From: Triticum aestivum
Lineage: Eukaryota > Streptophyta > Magnoliopsida > Poales > Poaceae
Length of the DNA stretch: 64,000 nt
Assembly (NCBI RefSeq): GCF_018294505.1
Contig: NC_057811.1
Span: forward strand, 29,939,776-30,003,775
Reading direction: 5' to 3'
The notes under the pieces were generated by a model that made no database searches, was not told where the DNA came from, and saw only the letters and a program-made list of their open reading frames with translations. Made by a program: the position numbers and the translations under genes. Positions 1 through 11,620 of the stretch are shown piece after piece; position 1 is the stretch's first letter, and each line of letters opens with the position of its first letter.

Positions 1-2
1 AG

Positions 3-671
3 GTTGATCTGTCAGTTGATGCCATTTACCCTGAGCCCGCAAAGGAGCCGCTTTATCTTCACAACGCAGATCATCAAAGCTTCACTCAGCAAATTCCAAG
101 TCTTCATGTACCCAATACTCGTGCTTATCCACTGGCCAGCAATATGCGTGCACCTCTTCAAGCCAACACTGAAAGCACTGTTGCCCAAAGGCCTCGGAAG
201 CGTTCTCGTGTTCTAAATGACCGAGAGCTTCTCGTTGCACTTCATCAGAAGCAAGATAAGCATCATGACTGGCTGAAGCGTCAGATGCATAGCCTCTTGG
301 TGGATATCAATCGTATTCGCAATCTTGCCACCAAGAATGCTTTTGTCTCCCATGAAGCCTGTCGGCGATCTTGGAAGAGTCTGACACTGCTGAGCTCTGA
401 AGATGATCTTAGAGCGGATGGCTTCACTGAGCGATACAAGTTTGATTCAATGCCTCCCAGGAATGCAGTTCTGCGTCGGACTCCATCTCTTGAAGAATCT
501 GAATACTCATCTTCCACAGCTACTGTGAATGCCAGAGTCATCGAGGATGAAGATGATGTCACTTCTCCAACACCTGCATCGCCGCGCATCGACACTGCAC
601 CAAGTTCTTCAGCACCACTGAACCTCAACGACGACCCTGCTGCTTCACCTTCTCCTCATGGGGACGAGTAG
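3..671 (+). CDS. C-terminal part of the extra (env-like position) ORF of the Maximus-type element, partial
   Basis: The frame is open from the first bases of the window to TAG at 669-671, about 222 residues, so the protein starts outside the window; the internal ATG at 144 is not a convincing start. The visible part has a basic stretch (AQRPRKRSR), a predicted helical segment with conserved-looking DWLKRQMHSLL, and a long Ser/Pro/Asp/Glu-rich tail that is probably disordered. It lies just before the polypurine tracts and the 3' LTR, where Sireviruses carry an env-like or accessory ORF. I recognise no catalytic domain, so the function is unknown; it could also be the tail of a gene captured by the element. 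Confidence 0.45.
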   Translation, partial: VDLSVDAIYPEPAKEPLYLHNADHQSFTQQIPSLHVPNTRAYPLASNMRAPLQANTESTVAQRPRKRSRVLNDRELLVALHQKQDKHHDWLKRQMHSLLVDINRIRNLATKNAFVSHEACRRSWKSLTLLSSEDDLRADGFTERYKFDSMPPRNAVLRRTPSLEESEYSSSTATVNARVIEDEDDVTSPTPASPRIDTAPSSSAPLNLNDDPAASPSPHGDE

Positions 672-710
672 ACGCTCTATGTCTTCAAACCTTTTTGGTC
701 CTTACTGACA

Positions 711-1198
711 AAAGGGGGAGAAGCATATGAGTTGATAGTCTTCAAGCGGGTCCATATGTGGGTGGTTGCTATACTTTTGCCAAGTGCTTACAACTCTCGC
801 TTTTGATACATTTGGTTCTTGGAGTTGTAACACTTAAACTTAATGGTCGTCTGCTACTTTTTCTGCTATTCTGTGATGCAATGATAAATCCCGCATGTGC
901 GATGATAAATGCCGCACGAAGTCATATTGCAGACGTCCATTTTTCATTATGCATGTCATTATCTTTGTTATATCTCTTCATGCATGATGAATTGCCTTCA
1001 TAAGTTGAAGAGGATCTCCACAAGTACAACCTGCCATGTGCATTTGCATTCCAAAAGCAAAATACTTATATGCACATCTTCAGGGGGAGCCTTTTGCTAC
1101 TTATGAAGACAATATCTTAATCCTCTACAATTTCACATACTTTTATCCCCGTTGAAAACTTCAACCAGTTTGTCATCAATCACCAAAAAGGGGGAGAT
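711..1198 (+). repeat. Polypurine-tract spacer of the Maximus-type element
   Basis: Three polypurine tracts: AAAAGGGGGAGAAG near 711, CAGGGGGAG near 1081, and AAAAAGGGGGAGAT directly before the LTR at 1199. The last is the functional position for plus-strand priming. Multiple upstream copies are typical of Sireviruses. No gene seen in the spacer. Confidence 0.6.
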
Positions 1199-2427
1199 TG
1201 TAAGTGCATCTAGTGCCACCCCTAGTTGGTTTTGGAGTATTGACGACAAACCTGGTTGAGGGACTAATGTGTTTGTGAGAATTGTAGGATAACATAGGTA
1301 GTAGTCCCTCATTAATTCGGTTTACCTACCGGAGATGACCCCTAAAAATGTGTGAAGACATTGAAGACAAAGGTGGTATGTGAAGATATTCACAACGAAG
1401 ATTATGATTCGAGAAGACATTTACGTGAAGACCGTGGAATGCGAAGACATAGTTGTTTCGTAGTTTCCTTTTCTTCTTTGTTAAGTCATAGGAACCACCG
1501 TACTGTTAAGTGGGGTCCAAGTGAACAAAGTCAGAGTGACTGAAGTGATGCTCAACCAAATCCTATGTCTTCGAGCGAAGACAATGAGAGCAAATCTTAT
1601 CCAGAGTCGGATAAGTTAGCTTTACTTGTAGCCCAGGTCAAGCTGCCGCATGTGTTTGAAATCTGACCGTTGGAACACGTGTCAGTTCCTTAGTGACCCG
1701 GGGTCATTTCGGACAAATCAGGTCGGGTTGCCTAGTGGCTATAAATAGCCCACCCCCTACACCATAAATTGGTGGCTGCTCAGAGTTAGTGCACGGCTTT
1801 TGTCGTTTGAGAGCAACCCATCTTCGAAGCTTTTGAGAGAGAGAAATCCTTGCAAGGACAAAGCCCAAAACACCCAGAGCCCAAAGAGTGTTTGGCATCA
1901 CTGAAGTCTTTTTGTCCGCGTGACCTGAAGACTTGTTACACTTGAGGACTGTGAATTCTCCAGCCGGTTAGGCGTCGCGTTCTGAGCATCCAAGAATCAT
2001 TGTGGATTGCCGGTGAACGAAGTCTGTGAAGGTTTGAAAGTCTACCTTGAAGATTTACTAGAGTGATTGGGCGGGGACTAGGTGTCCTTAGCTCAAGGGG
2101 AATAAGGTGAAGACGCGGTCTTCTGAGTTGAATCTTAGCCTCCCGAACCAGACATACAGTTGTCACAGCAACTGGAACTGGTCCAACAAATCATTGTCCT
2201 CACCAAGCAACTGGTTCTATTTCTTCCTTCCCTTTACTTACAGTTTGTCTTCGTGAAGTCATTGCATGTTTACATTATCTGTTTAACTTCACTGTGTGAT
2301 TACTTGTTCTGATTGGCTTCATACTATCTTCCATCCTGATCTTTACTGCCTAGCTGCCAATAGTCTTCGTGCGTTCACTTTATTGAATAATTGACTATGG
2401 CTTGTCTAGTGTAGTCTACCTTCCGCT
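1199..2427 (+). repeat. Left segment of the Maximus-type 3' LTR
   Basis: Begins with the LTR dinucleotide TG directly after a polypurine tract and runs to the insertion point of the nested Angela-like element. The remaining 111 bp of the LTR are at 11090-11200. It contains many GAAGACA/GAAGATA motifs and a TATA-like CTATAAATA at 1739-1747 that could be the element's own promoter. Confidence 0.7.
1739..1747 (+). promoter_or_regulatory. TATA-like box in the Maximus-type LTR
   Basis: CTATAAATA in a GC-richer context inside the LTR, in the part where LTR transcription normally starts. Activity cannot be judged from sequence. Confidence 0.4.
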
Positions 2428-4072
2428 ATTGTCTATTGTTCATGCTATAATTGTGTTATCCGGAAATCGTAATACATGTGTGAATACATAGACCACAACA
2501 TGTCCCTAGTGAGCCTCTAGTTGACTAGCTCGTTGATCAACAGAGATTCATGGTTTCCTGACTATGGACATTGGATGTCATTGATAACGAGATCACATCA
2601 TTAGGAGAATGATGTGATAGACAAGACCCAATCCTAAGCATAGCACAAAGATCGTGTAGTTCATTTGCTAGAGCTTTTCCAATGTCAAGTATCATTTCCT
2701 TAGACCATGAGGTCATGTAACTCCCGGATACCGTAGGAGTGCTTTGGGTGTGCCAAACGTCACAACGTAACTGGGTGACTATAAAGGTACACTACAGGTA
2801 TCTCTGAAAGTGTCTGTTGGGTTGACACGGATCGAGACTGGGATTTGTCACTCCGTATGACGGAGAGGTATCTCTGGGCCCACTCGGTAATGCATCATCA
2901 TAATGAGCTCAAAGTGACCAAGTCGTTGGTCACGGGATCATGCATTACGGTACGAGTAAAGTGACTTGCCGGTAACGAGATTGAACGAGGTATTGGGATA
3001 CGGACGATCGAATCTCGGGCAAGTAACGTACCGATTGACAAAGGGAATTGTATACGGGATTGATTGAATCCTCGACATCGTGGTTCATCCGATGAGATCA
3101 TCCTGGAACATGTGGGAGCCAACATGGGTATCCAGATCCCGCTGTTGGTTATTGACCGGAGAGTCGTCTCGGTCATGTCTGCATGTCTCCCGAACCCGTA
3201 GGGTCTACACACTTAAGGTTCGGTGACGCTAGGGTTGTAGAGATATTAGTATGCGGTAACCCGAAAGTTGTTCGGAGTCCCGGATGAGATCCCGGATGTC
3301 ACGAGGAGTTCCAGAATGGTCCGGAGGTGAAGAATTATATATAGGAAGTCCAGTTTCGGCCACCGGGAAAGTTTCGGGGGTTATCGGTATTGTACCGGGA
3401 CCACCGGAAGGGTCCCGGGGGTCCATCGGGTGGGGCCACCTATCCCGGAGGGCCCCATGGGCTGAAGTGGGGAGGGGAACCAGCCACTGGTGGGCTGTTG
3501 CGCCCCCCTTGGGCCTCCCCTGCGCCTAGGGTTGGAAACCCTGGGGGTGGGGGGGCGCCCACTTAGCTTGGGGGGCAAGCCACCCCCTTGGCCGCCGCCC
3601 CCCGTTGGAGATCTGATCTCCCAGGGCCGGCGCCTCCAGGAGGGCTATATATAGTGGGGGGAGGGAGGGCAGCAGTACCCTAGCCCCTGGTGCCTCCCTC
3701 TCCCTCCCGTGACACCTCTCCCTCCCGCTTGCGCTTGGCGAAGCCCTGCCGGGATCCCGCTACTTCCACCACCACGCCGTCGTGCTGCTGGATCTCCATC
3801 AACCTCTCCTTCCCCCTTGCTGGATCAAGAAGGAGGAGACGTCGCTGCTCCGTACGTGTGTTGAACGCGGAGGTGCCGTCCGTTCGGCGCTCGGTCATCG
3901 GTGATTTGGATCACGACGAGTACGACACCATCAACCCCGTTCACTTGAACGCTTCTGCTCGCAATCTACAAGGGTATGTAGATGCACTCCTTCCCTCTCG
4001 TTGCTAGTAAACTCCATAGATGGATCTTGGTGATGCGTAGAAAATTTTAAAATTCTGCTACGATCCCAAACA
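2428..4072 (+). repeat. 5' LTR of the Angela/BARE1-like element (first 64 bp missing)
   Basis: Nearly identical to 9440-11089 over its whole length, 1645 against 1650 bp, with scattered single-base differences. Ends in CCCAAACA at 4072, followed by the primer binding site. A TATA-like CTATATATAG lies at 3645-3654. Confidence 0.92.
3645..3654 (+). promoter_or_regulatory. TATA box of the Angela/BARE1-like 5' LTR
   Basis: CTATATATAG in a G/C-rich stretch of the 5' LTR; the same motif is at 10660-10669 in the 3' LTR. It is the likely core promoter of the genomic RNA. Confidence 0.5.
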
Positions 4073-4090
4073 GTGGCATCATGAGCCAGT
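4073..4090 (+). other. Primer binding site (initiator tRNA-Met type)
   Basis: Directly after the 5' LTR end. TGGCATCATGAGCC resembles the complement of the 3' end of initiator tRNA-Met (usual copia form TGGTATCAGAGC), with a small insertion and substitutions. Confidence 0.6.
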
Positions 4091-5360
4091 TTTATGCGTA
4101 GTTACTATGCACGAGTAGAACACAAAGCAGTTGTGGGTGTAGATCATGTCAATTTACTTGCCGCTACTAGTCTTATCTTGATTCGGCGGCATCGTGGGAT
4201 GAAGCGGCCCGGACCGACCTTACACGTACGCTTACGTGAGACAGGTTCCACCGACTGACATGCACTAGTTGCATAAGGTGGCTAGCGGGTGTCTGTCTCT
4301 CCCACTTTAGTCGGATCGGATTCGATGAAAAGGGTCCTTATGAAGGGTAAATAGAAATTGGCATATCACGTTGTGGTTTTACGTAGGTAAGAAACGTTCT
4401 TGCTAGAAACCTATAGAAGCCACGTAAAAACATGCAACAACAATTAGAGGACGTCTAACTTGTTTTTGCAGCAAGTGTCATGTGATGTGATATGGCCAGA
4501 AGATGTGATGAATGATATATGTGATGTATGAGATTGATCATGTTCTTGTAATAGGAATCACGACTTGCATGTCGGTGAGTATGACAACCGGCAGGAGCCA
4601 TAGGAGTTGTCTTTATTTTTTGTATGACCTGCGTGTCATTGAATAACACCATGTAAATTACTTTACTTTATTGCTAAACACGTTAGCCATAGAAGTAGAA
4701 GTAATCGTTGGCGTGACAACTTCATGAAGACACGATGATGGAGATCATGATGATGGAGATCATGGTGTCATGCCGGTGACGAAGATGATCATGGCGCCCC
4801 GAAGATGGAGATCAAAAGGAGCAAAATGATATTGGCCATATCATGTCACTATTTGATTGCATGTGATGTTTATCATGTTTTACTTCTTATTTGCTTAGTA
4901 CGACGGTAGTAAATAAGATGATCCCTTATAATAATTTCAAGAAAGTGTTCCCCCTAACTGTGCACCTTTGCGAAGGTTCGTTGTTTCGAAGCACCACGTG
5001 ATGATCGGGTGTGATAGATTCTAACGTTTGAATACAATGGGTGTAAGCCAGATTTACACACGCAATACACTTAGGTTGACTTGACGAGCCTAGCATGTAC
5101 AGACATGGCCTCGGAACACGGAAGACCGAAAGGTCGAGCATGAGTCGTATAGAAGATACGATCAACATGAAGATGTTCACCGATGTTGGCTAGTCCGTCT
5201 CACGTGATGATCGGACACGGCCTAGTTGACTCGGATCATGTTTCACTTAGATGACTAGAGGGATGTCTATCTGAGTGGGAGTTCATTGAATAATTTGATT
5301 AGATGAACTTAATTATCATGAACTTAGTCTAAAATCTTTACAATATGTCTTGTAGATCAA
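4091..5360 (+). other. 5' leader of the Angela/BARE1-like element
   Basis: Untranslated leader between primer site and gag. It contains short direct repeats of a GATGGAGATCATGATGATGGAG type near 4736-4815. No coding region recognised; a similar but divergent leader is present in reverse orientation at 22411-23592. Confidence 0.7.
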
Positions 5361-7070
5361 ATGGCCCACGTTGCCCTCAACTTCAACGCGTTCCTAGAGA
5401 AAACTAAGCTGAAAGATGATGGCAGCAACTATACGGACTGGGTCCGGAACCTGAGGATCATCCTCATAGCTGCCAGGAAAGATTATGTCCTAGATGCACC
5501 GCTAGGTGACGGACCCATCCCAGAGAACCAAGACGTTATGAACACTTGGCAGCAGCGTGCTGATGATTACTCCCTCGTTCAGTGCGGCATGCTTTACAGC
5601 TTAGAACCGGGGCTCCAAAAGCGTTTTGAGCAACACAGAGCATATGAGATGTTCGAAGAGCTGAAAATGGTTTTCCAAGATCATGCCCGGGTCGAGAGAT
5701 ATGAAGTCTCCGACAAGTTCTTCAATTGTACGATGGAGGAAAATAGTTCTGTCAGTGAGCACATACTCAAAATGTCTGGGTTGCACAACCGCTTGACTCA
5801 GCTGGGAGTTAATCTCCCGGATGACGCGGTCATTGACATAATCCTTCAGTCGCTTCCACTGAGCTACAAGAGCTTTGTGATGAACTTCAATATGCAGGGG
5901 ATGGAAAAGACCATTCCTGAGGTATATTCAATGCTGAAATCAGCGGAGGCTGAGATCAGAAAGGAACATCAAGTGTTGATGGTGAATAAAACCACTAAGT
6001 TCAAGAAAGGCAAGGGTAAGAAGAACTTCAAGAAGGACGGCAAGGGCGTTGCCGCGCCCGGTAAGCCAGTTGCCGGGAAGAAGCCAAAGAATGGACCCAA
6101 GCCTGAGACTGAGTGCTTTTATTGCAAGGGAAGTGGTCACTGGAAGCGGAGCTGCCTCAAATACTTAGCGGATAAGAAGGCCGGCAACACCAAAGGTATA
6201 TGTGATATACATGTAATTGATGTGTACCTTACCAGTACTCGTAGTAGCTCCTGGGTATTTGATACCGGTGCGGTTGCTCATATTTGTAACTCAAAACAGG
6301 AGCTGCGGAATAAGCGGAGACTGGCGAAGGACGAGGTGACGATGCACGTCGGGAATGGTTCCAAGGTCGATGCGATCGCCGTCGGCACGCTACCTCTACA
6401 TTTACCTACGGGATTAGTTTTAAACCTCAATAATTGTTATTTAGTGCCAGCTTTGAGCATGAGCATTGTATCTGGATCTCGTTTAATGCGAGATGGCTAC
6501 TCATTTAAATCCGAGAATAATGGTTGCTCTACTTATATGAGAGATATGTTTTATGGTCATGCCCCGCTGGTTAATGGTTTATTCTTAATGAATCTCGAAC
6601 GTGATGTTACACATATTCATAGTGTGAATACCAAAAGATGCAAAGTTGATAACGATAGTCCCACATACTTGTGGCACTGCCGCCTTGGTCACATTGGTGT
6701 CAAGCGCATGAAGAAGCTCCATGCTGATGGACTTTTAGAGTCTCTCGATTATGAATCATTTGACACATGCGAACCATGCCTCATGGGCAAAATGACCAAG
6801 ACTCCGTTCTCCGGAACAATGGAGCGAGCAACCAACTTATTGCAAATCATACATACCGATGTGTGCGGTCCAATGAGTGTTGAGGCTCGCGGAGGCTATC
6901 GTTATGTTCTCACTCTCACTGATGACTTGAGTAGATATGGGTATGTCTACTTGATGAAACACAAGTCTGAGACCTTTGAAAAGTTCAAGGAATTTCAGAA
7001 TGAGGTGGAGAATCAACGTGACCGAAAGATAAAAAGTTCTTACGATCAGATCGTGGGGGAGAATATTTAA
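5361..7070 (+). pseudogene. gag, protease and start of integrase of the Angela/BARE1-like element
   Basis: Starts at ATG 5361 (MAHVALNFNAF), the usual N-terminus of this family's Gag. Gag-type capsid region at residues ~1-220, a zinc knuckle CFYCKGSGHWKRSC at 252-265, aspartic protease active site FDTG with Asp at ~301, the GAG-pre-integrase HxxxH...CxxC region (LWHCRLGHIG ... CEPCLMGK), then the integrase core with its first catalytic Asp in HTDVCGP. The frame is lost near 7035-7041 through one extra base relative to family expectation and ends at TAA 7068-7070; the integrase continues in the next frame. Gag would build the virus-like particle and protease would cleave the polyprotein. Otherwise well preserved, suggesting a fairly young insertion. 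Confidence 0.88.
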
Positions 7071-7150
7071 GTCACGAATTTGGTACACACTTAAGAAAAT
7101 GTGGAATCGTTTCACAACTCACGCCGCCTGGAACACCTCAGCGTAACGGT

Positions 7151-9343
7151 GTGTCCGAACGTCGTAATCGCACTCTATTGGATATGGTGCGATCTATGAT
7201 GTCTCTTACCGATCTACCGCTCTCATTTTGGGGCTATGCTTTAGAGACTGCCGCATTCACTTTAAATAGGGCACCGTCTAAATCCGTTGAGACGACACCG
7301 TATGAATTATGGTTTGGGAAGAAACCTAAGCTGTCGTTTCTAAAAGTTTGGAGATGCGATGCTTATGTCAAGAAACTTCAACCTGAAAAGCTCGAACCCA
7401 AGTCAGAAAAATGCTTCTTCATAGGATACCCTGAGGAAACCATTGGGTATACCTTCTACCTCAGATCCGAAGGCAAGATCTTTGTTGCCAAGAACGGGTC
7501 CTTTCTGAAGAAAGAGTTTCTCTCGAAAGAAGTGACTGGAAGGAAAGTGGAACTTGATGAGGTGATAGTCACCCCTTCCGAACCGGAAAGTAGCGCAGCG
7601 CGGGAAGATGTTCCTGTGGTGCCTACACCGACTGGGGAGGAAGTTAATGATGATGATCATGAAGCTTCAGATCAAGTTACTGCTGAACTTCGTAGGTCCA
7701 CAAGGACACGTTCCGCGCCAGAGTGGTACGGCAACCCTGTCTTGGAAATCATGTTTTTAGACAATGGTGAACCTTCGAACTATGAAGAAGTAATGGCGGG
7801 CCCAGATTCCAACAAATGGCTAGAAGCCATGAAATCCGAGATAGGATCCATGTATGAAAACGAAGTATGGACTTTGACTGACTTGCCCGATGATCGGCGA
7901 GCCATAGAAAATAAATGGATCTTTAAGAAGAAGACAGACGCGGATGGTAATGTGACCATCTATAAGGCTCGACTTGTCGCTAAGGGTTATCGACAAGTTC
8001 AAGGGGTTGACTACGATGAGACTTTCTCACCCGTAGCGAAGCTGAAGTCCGTCCGAATCATGTTAGCAATTGCCGCATTCTATGATTACGAGATATGGCA
8101 AATGGACGTCAAAACGGCATTCCTTAACGGCTTTCGTAAGGAAGAATTGTATATGATGCAGCCGGAAGGTTTTGTCGATCCTAAGAATGCTAACAAGGTA
8201 TGCAAGCTCCAGCGCTCCATTTATGGGCTGGTGCAAGCATCTCGGAGTTGGAACATTCGATTTGATGAGATGATCAAAGCGTTTGGGTTTACACAGACTT
8301 ATGGAGAAGGCTGTGTTTACAAGAAAGTGAGTGGGAGCTCTGTAGCATTTCTCATATTATATGTGGATGACATACTATTGATGGGAAATGATATAGAATT
8401 CTTGGAAAGTATAAAGGCCTATTTGAATAAGTGTTTTTCAATGAAGGACCTTGGAGAAGCTGCTTATATATTAGGCATCAAGATCTATAGAGATAGATCG
8501 AGACGCCTTATTGGTCTTTCACAGAGTACGTACCTTGAAAAGATATTGAAGAAGTTCAATATGGATCAGTCCAAGAAGGGGTTCTTGCCTGTATTGCAAG
8601 GTGTGCAATTGAGCACGGCTCAATGCCCGACCACGGCAGAAGATAGAGAAAAGATGAGTGTCGTCCCCTATGCCTCGGCCATAGGGTCTATTATGTATGC
8701 CATGCTGTGTACCAGACCTGATGTAAACCTTGTCGTAAGTTTGGTAGGAAGGTACCAAAGTAATCCCGGCATGGAACACTGGACAGCGGTCAAGAACATC
8801 CTGAAGTACCTGAAAAGGACTAAGGATATGTTTCTCGTTTATGGAGGTGACAAAGAGCTCATCGTAAAGGGTTACGTCGACGCTAGCTTCGACACAGATC
8901 TGGATGACTCTAAGTCACAAACCGGATACGTGTATATTTTGAATGGTGGGGCGGTAAGCTGGTGCAGTTGCAAGCAAAGCGTCGTGGCGGGATCTACATG
9001 TGAAGCGGAGTACATGGCGGCCTCAGAGGCAGCACAAGAAGCAATCTGGATAAAGGAGTTCATTACCGACCTAGGGGTGTTTCCCAATGCGTCGGGCCCG
9101 ATGACTCTCTTCTGTGACAACACTGGAGCTATTGCCCTTGCCAAGGAGCCCAGGTTTCACAGGAAGACCAGGCATATCAAGCGTCGCTTCAACTCCATTC
9201 GTGAAAATGTTCAAAATGGAGACATAGATATTTGTAAAGTACATACGGACCTGAATGTAGCAGATCCGTTGACTAAACCTCTCCCTAGAGCAAAACATGA
9301 TCAACACCAGAACTCTATGGGTGTTCGATTCATCACAATGTAA
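7151..9343 (+). pseudogene. Integrase C-terminus, reverse transcriptase and RNase H of the Angela/BARE1-like element
   Basis: Continuation of pol after the frameshift; the first in-frame ATG is at 7151 but coding homology begins upstream near 7042. Integrase end (SERRNRTLLDMVRSMM, FTLNRAPSK, ELWFGKKP) at residues ~1-100, a Glu/Pro-rich linker, then RVT_2 reverse transcriptase with motif A Asp in QMDVKTAFLNG (~319) and YVDD (~404-407, bases 8360-8371). RNase H follows with DASFDTD, CEAEYMAASEA and CDNTGAIALA. The stop at 9341-9343 is 17 bases before the polypurine tract. All catalytic residues of reverse transcriptase look intact, so only the integrase frameshift visibly breaks the polyprotein. 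Confidence 0.9.
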
Positions 9344-9360
9344 CTAGATTATTGACTCTA

Positions 9361-9375
9361 GTGCAAGTGGGAGAC
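9361..9375 (+). other. Polypurine tract of the Angela/BARE1-like element
   Basis: GTGCAAGTGGGAGAC directly precedes the 3' LTR. The reverse complement of the same motif is found at 18040 in the related minus-strand element. Confidence 0.8.
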
Positions 9376-11089
9376 TGTTGGAAATATGCCCTAGAGGCAA
9401 TAATAAAATGGTTATTATTATATTTCCTTGTTCATGATAATTGTCTATTGTTCATGCTATAATTGTGTTATCCGGAAATCATAATACATGTGTGAATACA
9501 TAGACCACAACATGTCCCTAGTGAGCCTCTAGTTGACTAGCTCGTTGATCAACAGATAGTCATGGTTTCCTGACTATGGACATTGGATGTCATTGATAAC
9601 GAGATCACATCATTAAGAGAATGATGTGATGGACAAGACCCAATCCTAAGCATAGCACAAAGATCGTGTAGTTCGTTTGCTAGAGCTTTTCCAATGTCAA
9701 GTATCATTTCCTTAGACCATGAGGTCGTGTAACTCCCGGATACCGTAGGAGTGCTTTGGGTGTGCCAAACGTCACAACGTAACTGGGTGACTATAAAGGT
9801 ACACTGCAGGTATCTCTGAAAGTGCCTGTTGGGTTGACACGGATCGAGACTGGGATTTGTCACTCCGTATGACGGAGAGGTATCTCTGGGCCCACTCGGT
9901 AATGCATCATCATAATGAGCTCAAAGTGACCAAGTGGTTGGTCACGGGATCATGCATTACGGTACGAGTAAAGTGACTTGCCGGTAACGAGATTGAACGA
10001 GGTATTGGGATACCGACGATCGAATCTCGGGAAAGTAACGTACCGATTGACAAAGGGAATTGCATACGGGATTGATTGAATCCTCGACATCGTGGTGCAT
10101 CCGATGAGATCATCCTGGAACATGTGGGAGCCAACATGGGTATCCAGATCCCGCTGTTGGTTATTGACCGGAGAGTCGTCTCGGTCATGTCTGCATGTCT
10201 CCCGAACCCGTAGGGTCTACACACTTAAGGTTCGGTGACGCTAGGGTTGTAGAGATATTAGTATGCGGTAACCCGAAAGTTTTTCGGAGTCCCAGATGAG
10301 ATCCCGGACGTCACAAGGAGTTCCGGAATGGTCCGGAGGTGAAGAATTATATATAGGAAGTTCAGTTTCGGCCACCGGGAAAGTTTCGGGGGTTATCGGT
10401 ATTGTACCGGGACCACCGGAAGGGTCCCGGGGGTCCATCGGGTGGGGCCACCTATCCCGGAGGGCCCCATGGGCTGAAGTGGGGAGGGGAACCAGCCACT
10501 GGTGGGCTAGTGCGCCCCCCTGGGCCTCCCCTGCGCCTAGGGTTGGAAACCCTGGGGGTGGGGGGGGCGCCCCACTTAGCTTGGGGGGCAAGCCACCCCC
10601 TTGGCCGCCGCTCCCCCTTGGAGATCTGATCTCCTAGGGCCGACGCCCCCCCAGGAGGCCTATATATAGTGGGGGGGGAGGGAGGGCAGCAGTACCCTAG
10701 CCCCTGGCGCCTCCCTCTCCCTCCCGTGACACCTCTCCCTCCCGCTTGCGCTTGGTGAAGCCCTGCCGGGATCCCGCTACTTCCACCACCACGCCTTCGT
10801 GCTGCTGGATCTCCATCAACCTCTCCTTCCCTCTTGCTGGATCAAGAAGGAGGAGACGTCGCTGCTCCGTACGTGTGTTGAACGCGGAGGTGCCGTCCGT
10901 TCGGCGCTCGGTCATCGGTGATTTGGATCACGACGAGTACGACTCCATCAACCCCGTTCACTTGAACGCTTCCGCTTGCGATCTACAAGGGTATGTAGAT
11001 GCACTCCTTCCCTCTCGTTGCTAGTAAACTCCATAGATGGATCTTGGTGATGCGTAGAAAATTTTACAATTCTGCTACGATCCCCAACA
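9376..11089 (+). repeat. 3' LTR of the Angela/BARE1-like element, complete
   Basis: 1714 bp from TGTTGGAAATATGCCC to CCCCAACA. Short inverted termini TGTTG/CAACA. Alignable to 2428-4072 from position 9440 onward. TATA-like CTATATATAG at 10660-10669. Confidence 0.93.
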
Positions 11090-11200
11090 TGCATATCAAT
11101 AGGATCTTTTCTATTGTTTGTCTTTGAAACTTTCATGTTTTGAAGACTTTCATAAAAATCGCCTATTCACCCCCCCTCTAGTCGATAACTAGCACTTTCA
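11090..11200 (+). repeat. Right segment of the Maximus-type 3' LTR
   Basis: Sequence directly after the Angela-like 3' LTR, ending GATAACTAGCACTTTCA. It completes the LTR that starts at 1199. The five bases after it (GAGGC) would be the right TSD; the left copy lies outside the window. Confidence 0.65.
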
Positions 11201-11205
11201 GAGGC

Positions 11206-11620
11206 GCTGCCAAGGCCTTCTTTAGTTGGCCCCTCTTCGAGCTCGGGGGAAACCCTAGGTCCGGGTCTCCCGGACCAGATAGTGACGGAGTCTCGGCAAC
11301 GTTCTCCTTCTTGAAGGCACTATCTTGCTTGCTCGCGGTGTCCCCGGTTCTGGCTCGGACGATGTTGTAGTTCTCGTTGGTTTTGCTGGCGCCGCTATTG
11401 GCTCGGGTCTGGTGGGTTTAGCTGTGATGTATCTTCTGTTTGGGCCGAGCATCCTTTGTCTCTCTGCTCCGGGCACCATGTTCATGTCTGTCTGCATTCG
11501 TGTCATGTGTTGTACCCCCTGTACTGAATCTTCTTCTTCTTCTTCTTCTTCTTCTTCTTCTTCTTCTATCAATGGAATGATATGCAACCTTTGCGTATTC
11601 GAGAAAAAAGGTGAAACACA
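11206..11620 (+). mobile_element. LINE-like 3' fragment with A-rich end
   Basis: A GC-rich stretch with GGGGGAAACCCTAGGTCCGG and a 'TTCTCCTTCTTGAAGGCAC' motif, followed by a (TCT)n run and an A-rich end near 11605-11612. A related arrangement (GGGGAAACCCTAGGACATG, CTTTCCTTCTTGGAGGTG) occurs at 43750-43830 inside the NLR intron. This looks like the 3' end of a 5'-truncated non-LTR retrotransposon. No reverse transcriptase is left, so the class is inferred. Confidence 0.45.
11529..11567 (+). repeat. (TCT)n microsatellite
   Basis: Thirteen uninterrupted TCT units. Spurious poly-Ser, poly-Arg and poly-Glu reading frames arise from it. Confidence 0.95.

Larger units (their letters stand above)
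2428..11089 (+). mobile_element. Angela/BARE1-like Ty1-copia retrotransposon, nearly complete, 5' LTR edge truncated
   Basis: An 8.7-kb element with two LTRs, a tRNA-Met-type primer site, gag-pol and a polypurine tract, in the order expected for Ty1-copia (integrase before reverse transcriptase). The 3' LTR (9376-11089) is complete with TGTTGGAAATATGCCC at its start and CCCCAACA at its end. The 5' LTR begins at the base equivalent to position 65 of the 3' LTR, so 64 bp of its edge and the left TSD are deleted. It is inserted in the Maximus-type LTR, whose sequence resumes at 11090. The coding region is one frame apart from a single shift in the integrase. Confidence 0.92.
1..11200 (+). mobile_element. 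Maximus-type (Sirevirus) Ty1-copia element, 3' part, split by a nested Angela-like element
   Basis: The 3' end of a copia LTR retrotransposon whose left part lies outside the window. It comprises the tail of an open reading frame (3-671), a spacer with several 'AAAGGGGGAG' polypurine tracts, and a 3' LTR starting TGTAAGTGCATCTAGTGCC at 1199 and ending TAGCACTTTCA at 11200. Repeated polypurine tracts and an extra reading frame after pol are Sirevirus traits, and the LTR start matches my memory of the wheat Maximus family. An Angela-like element (2428-11089) sits inside the 3' LTR; joining 1199-2427 to 11090-11200 gives an LTR of about 1340 bp. Family name rests on recall, the structure on the sequence. 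Confidence 0.75.
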
